Assembly (NCBI GenBank): GCA_014281115.1
Contig: JACONQ010000006.1
Span: 434,001-498,000 of the forward strand
Length of the DNA: 64,000 bases
Direction of reading: 5' to 3'
DNA from: Laburnicola sp. R22_1
Taxonomy: Eukaryota > Ascomycota > Dothideomycetes > Pleosporales > Didymosphaeriaceae
The position numbers and the translations under genes were made by a program. The notes beneath the pieces are model-generated. The model was not told where the DNA came from. It did not search any database and saw only the letters and a list, made by a program, of their open reading frames with translations. Below are positions 60,864 to 64,000 of the stretch, one piece after another (within the stretch, counting starts at the first letter, position 1; each line of letters begins with the position of its first letter).

Positions 60864-60990
60864 GTCTTTTTTTATTATTACTTTTTTACGCCTTTTTTAA
60901 TTACTAAGCAGGGGGCTCTGGCTTTTTTATCATGTTATTTGAGATGAAAGCCTTTGTCATCCTACCCCTAGATAGATAAAATAACGCCAC
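60864..60990 (-). mobile_element. Short dispersed repeat S, copy 4 (127 bp)
   Basis: Flanked by ATTAATAAAG at 60854-60863 and 60991-61000. Same length as copy 2. Inserted near the N-terminal end of element J's transposase relic. Confidence 0.85.
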
Positions 60991-61282
60991 ATTAATAAAG
61001 AAAATAGTAAGAAAGATATCTACTTTATTATAAGATAATTTAGTAGCTATAGGCTATACTATTATTATTAAAAGGTAACGCGTTGCGAAAAGTAGGTAGA
61101 AATAATAACTCGCTTAGAGTAACAACTCGCTTAGTATCTATATTATAGTTTATTATAATTTATTATGTATTATTTCTAATTCTTATAATTCTTATAGTAA
61201 TTTATACTAAATTATTATAAATTTCTACTAAATTACTATATATTTAATTTAAGTTATTAATATCTATTAGGATTATATTAGT

Positions 61283-61504
61283 AGTACTATTATTATTAGT
61301 ACTATTATTATTAGTACTATTATTATTAGTACTATTATTATTAGTACTATTATTATTAGTACTATTATTATTAGTACTATTATTATTAGTACTATTATTA
61401 TTAGTACTATTATTATTAGTACTATTATTATTAGTACTATTATTATTAGTACTATTATTATTAGTACTATTATTATTAGTACTATTATTATTAGTACTAT
61501 TATT
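61283..61504. repeat. 15-bp minisatellite (AGTACTATTATTATT)n
   Basis: About 14-15 perfect units of AGTACTATTATTATT. Each unit contains the palindrome AGTACT. Confidence 0.97.
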
Positions 61505-61757
61505 GTATAGGTTAGTACGCTTAACCTAGCTAAGAGAAATACTATTAGAAAGGTTTCTAAAGAGAATACTATCTATTACTAATTTAAGACTTATATTTAT
61601 CTATTTCTAAATATCTAAATAGGCGTTTATAACTAGAATAGTAGTAAAATAAATAATAAAATTTTAATTTATAATAAGCTTATTAAAGTTATATAGTATA
61701 GTAGGCTTTATTAGATTCTTAGTATAGAAATTAGTAATAAAATAAAAGTAATTAAGC
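61505..61757. other. AT-rich tract up to the amylase breakpoint
   Basis: Read on the minus strand from 61757, this sequence is open for about 35 codons in the frame that would continue the gypsy pol truncated at 20744. Otherwise nothing is recognised. Confidence 0.5.
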
Positions 61758-62330
61758 GACGGCATTCCGATCCTGTATCAAGGGCAGGAGCAGCACTATG
61801 GCGGTGGCGACGACCCGGAATGTAGAGAGGCACTGTGGTTCTCCGAGTAAGCGTTTTTTTCTCTTCTCTTCTGTTCTGTATTCCCTCTCCTGCCCAGACT
61901 GACTGATGGCAGGTTCAACACCACATCGCCCCTCTACAAGCACGTCGCCCTCCTCAATAATATCCGCAACCACATCTCTGCACACCATGCCGCGTACCTC
62001 GACTACCAAACCCGCGTGCTTTCCTATGACGTCTCCACGATCCAGCTCCGCAAGGACGCCATTCGCACCGTGCTCAGCAACGAAGGAGAGAATGGAAAGG
62101 GCTGGAAAGGGACCACGCAAGGAATGGAGTTTGAGAAGGGCAAGACGGCCGTGGATGTTCTGAGCTGCGCTAAGTATAGTGTGAGGGAGGATGGAGAGGT
62201 TGATGTGAGTATGGTGGGAGGGCAGCTGATTGTGCTGGTAGAGGAGGGCGATTTGGCAGGGAGTACACTATGCGGGTGCTGGGTCCTTGTATGGGTTGTT
62301 TTGATTTGCGTGGGGTTGGATGAGCTTTGA
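61758..62330 (+). pseudogene. Alpha-amylase (GH13), 3' part of the gene split at 20745
   Basis: Starts in mid-gene with [17 protein letters not shown], the conserved strand that follows TFTILG in fungal alpha-amylases, then [13 protein letters not shown] 66-bp intron follows (61847-61912, GTAAGC...GGCAG, with a CTGAC branch point), then an exon at 61913-62330 with FNTTSPLYKHVALLNNIRN and the C-terminal beta domain. Exon phases agree (507 bp, 169 codons with stop). The C-terminus is a hydrophobic stretch (WVLVWVVLICVGL) just before the stop, which suggests a GPI-anchor signal or membrane tail on the original enzyme. No start codon or promoter of its own. It lies tail-to-tail with GUF1. The first part is on the opposite strand 41 kb away; see 20745-21653. 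Confidence 0.93.
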
Positions 62331-63609
62331 CTTGAGCACGAGATAGGTACGTGGTCTTATTGTCAGCGAGCATTGGACAGATAGGGAAGTTCGCAGCTAG
62401 TGACGGGAACTTGGCCCATTCCTTATAAATAGATGATCGAAATTTAATAATAGAAGCACAATGGCTGACGGGTCATCATAAATGTTGAAGGTGCGGTGTC
62501 GGGTGCCCGTTGGGGTGGTAAGCACGACTCTGGAGTGTGGAGCCTGGTGTTGCAAGGCATCTCAGTCTAACCTCTCCCGGTTAGCGTTGTAAACGTCACG
62601 TCAAAATCCCCGAATGTCAGTCACCTCCCTTCCAACCTTCCAACGTCCTACCCAGATTGCATACCTCTCTGTTATATTCTATGTAGATAAAATCATGCGC
62701 AGCTTAAGTTAAGCAATGCTCCGTCATTACCATGCGCGCCCTGGGAATCTCTCCCCAAGGTCAAGGTATGATGCAGATTGATCCGTTCTTACGGTGTACA
62801 TCTCTCTATCACCTCCCTAGTCTATCATCTCCTTCCTAGTCCACCTATCAACTCAATATCGAGCGAAGCATATTTCTTCTATTCTTCTGAGATAATACTG
62901 CTGCTCAGCGAATCTCTTTTACATATTTCCCGTTTACTTACCCGTCCATCACCACATCTTCCCCAAGCACATTCCCAGCCACCTACAACCGCAGGACAAA
63001 AACAAAAACATCGAGTGAATTCAACCTTTCACATTGCTCGTCCTTGGCTAACACACAGAACTTCGAATGTGGCCCCATGCACTATAGGTAGGCGGAGGAA
63101 AGACATACCCAAATGCTGGTCCTCAGCCCCCCGCCCATTCACCCTTCTTTCGCCACCAACCCTCTCCCTCGCGTCATCGCTTATGCCATCCACCCACAAC
63201 CCCATCCCCACCATCTAAATCCGCCCCCAAAAAATTTACGCCCTCTCTGCCTATTGACCCTCTATATGATATTACTATTGCAAAATTGACACCATGAAAT
63301 CAATCGAAGCAGTGTGTGGCAAGTAGCGGCGGGGCGCACATTTGTTTCAAAGAACTGCGCCAGTTCGAACCCGACTCTAATGATGTCAATTGGTACCCTG
63401 GCGAGGCGTTAGGAACGCTCTGGCAAGGTTCTTTCGCTTTACGCGTCACTCAAAAGCTGTTCTTGGGCCGAGTTCGGAGTTCTGTTAGTCCACTATGATT
63501 AATACGATTTTTTTTGCTAAATTTTTTTATGTTCTACTTCTAATTTAGGTGGAGTCTACTTGGAGTAAATAAGGAATATATAATTAAACATAAGGCTTAA
63601 ATACACCTT
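62331..63609. other. Intergenic region between amylase 3' part and GUF1
   Basis: GC-balanced, pyrimidine-rich on the plus strand at 62780-63240. A 146-codon plus-strand frame at 62778-63218 and a 60-codon frame at 63316-63498 exist but show no domain, conserved composition or introns; I do not call them genes. Beyond 63500 the sequence becomes AT-rich. Confidence 0.5.
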
Positions 63610-63741
63610 CATAGCAATCTGCACATAACTTTATTATTAATTTATCTACTTTGTAAGAATTTCTGGAACACCTGCACCTGCATAGCAATCTGCACATAAC
63701 TTTATTGTTTATTTATTTACTTTGCTAAGAATTTCTGGAAC
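63610..63741. repeat. 71/72-bp tandem duplication covering the end of GUF1
   Basis: CATAGCAATCTGCACATAAC starts at 63610 and again at 63681; TTCTGGAAC ends the copies at 63669 and 63741. The right copy contains the last GUF1 codons and stop. The left one is a decayed duplicate lying downstream of the gene. Confidence 0.9.
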
Positions 63742-64000
63742 GCTTCCTGCTCAATGACAACACTCCCCACAGCTCTTAGCTTCTTCCGTCCCTCTTTCTG
63801 TTTTTCTAGCAACTTCCTCCTACGACTAAGATCGCTAGCATGCAGCTTGGCAAGCACATCTTTGCGGAACGGCTTGATAGTGGCGCGTGCAATAATACGT
63901 CGGCCGACAGCAGCTTGTATGACAACCTCGTACATTTGGCGATCAACATGCTGCTTGAACTTTTCGACCCAAGCGCGACCCACGCGCTCTACCTGGCTGG
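63717..64000 (-). CDS. guf1: GUF1/LepA (EF4) translation factor, C-terminal end (partial)
   Basis: GUF1 is the fungal mitochondrial homologue of bacterial LepA/EF4, a ribosome-binding GTPase that supports mitochondrial translation under stress. Only the last 94 or so codons are in the window; the gene runs off the right edge, so no start can be given. Visible: [30 protein letters not shown], split here as [11 protein letters not shown] and [16 protein letters not shown], then [40 protein letters not shown] and the terminal EAFQKFLAK. These are the LepA-specific C-terminal domain, including the [11 protein letters not shown] signature. The GTPase domain lies outside. No break is seen. It faces the amylase remnant tail-to-tail. 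Confidence 0.96.
   Translation of the reverse strand, partial: SQVERVGRAWVEKFKQHVDRQMYEVVIQAAVGRRIIARATIKPFRKDVLAKLHASDLSRRRKLLEKQKEGRKKLRAVGSVVIEQEAFQKFLAK

Larger units (their letters stand above)
57897..61143 (-). mobile_element. Pogo-type transposon J (RIP relic) with two nested insertions
   Basis: Left end ACGTAGATACTAAGCAAGTT at 57897. Right end is the drifted complement at 61143 (TA at 57895-57896 and 61144-61145). TAAGCAAGTTGT/TAAGTAAGTTGT recur with a 17-bp period in the left end, and the inverse pair lies at the right end. Removing the N element (59034-60310 plus its duplication) and S copy 4 leaves about 1.8 kb, the size of C, D, E and I. Minus-strand transposase remnants: CTAGCACCTTAAAAGCTT near 58548, and the NIKAKYSILDKD-equivalent near 60425-60490. 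Confidence 0.8.

Noticed and set aside
20745..61757. Amylase split by simple insertion of a repeat block
   Set aside because: The two parts are on opposite strands, and genic DNA lies between them; an insertion alone cannot produce this.
62778..63218. 146-codon frame downstream of the amylase
   Set aside because: Composition is low-complexity Ser/Pro/His from a pyrimidine-rich tract; no recognisable feature.
63300..63400. tRNA-like B-box word AGTTCGAACCC near 63363
   Set aside because: No T-stem pairing, acceptor stem or proper A box around it.

Overview
This window is a piece of a filamentous ascomycete chromosome, most likely a Dothideomycete/Pleosporales-type genome with a strong two-speed layout. 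The evidence is short (48-86 bp) GT-AG introns with CTAAC/CTGAC-type branch points, a fungal GH13 alpha-amylase, a fungal GUF1 translation factor, a transcription factor with a fungal middle-homology region, and long AT-rich, TpA-rich stretches that look like transposons destroyed by repeat-induced point mutation (RIP). The species cannot be fixed from sequence alone.

Layout: (1) 1-20744 is AT-rich repeat DNA. It holds a copia pol relic (minus strand), a Tc1/mariner element (2331-11984) carrying nested pogo-type elements A (4599-8853), B inside A (4806-6913) and C (9222-11091), a MITE and an 11-bp minisatellite, then a pogo element D (11989-13859) abutting it, and an AT-rich tract that ends in the C-terminal part of a Ty3/gypsy pol gene. 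(2) 20745-30690 is GC-balanced and genic: the 5' part of a broken alpha-amylase, a three-exon gene of unknown function, a six-exon SAM + HMG-box + fungal transcription-factor gene, and a Tc1 element with two RIP-type stop codons. (3) About 30690-61757 is AT-rich again. It holds a pogo relic H, a very long nested gypsy LTR element (33565-54030) that contains pogo element E, pogo relics I and J, at least two families of short dispersed repeats with 10-13 bp target duplications, and several minisatellites. (4) 61758-64000 is GC-balanced: the 3' part of the same alpha-amylase gene, then the 3' end of GUF1 running off the right edge.

The main result is structural. The two amylase parts lie 41 kb apart on opposite strands, and they rejoin codon-perfectly if 20745-61757 is reverse-complemented. 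The same operation also leaves the truncated gypsy frame at 20744 open into the sequence ending at 61757. A single 41,013-bp inversion, with one break in the amylase gene and one in a gypsy element, explains both junctions.

A second result is that the pogo-type families here (B, C/D, E, I, J) carry unrelated terminal inverted repeats that all contain a tandem motif pair with the same 17-bp period. Only three cellular genes appear intact or potentially intact: the unknown gene, the SAM-HMG factor and GUF1 (partial). Nearly everything else is dead mobile DNA. No complete new defence, metabolic or signalling system was recognised.
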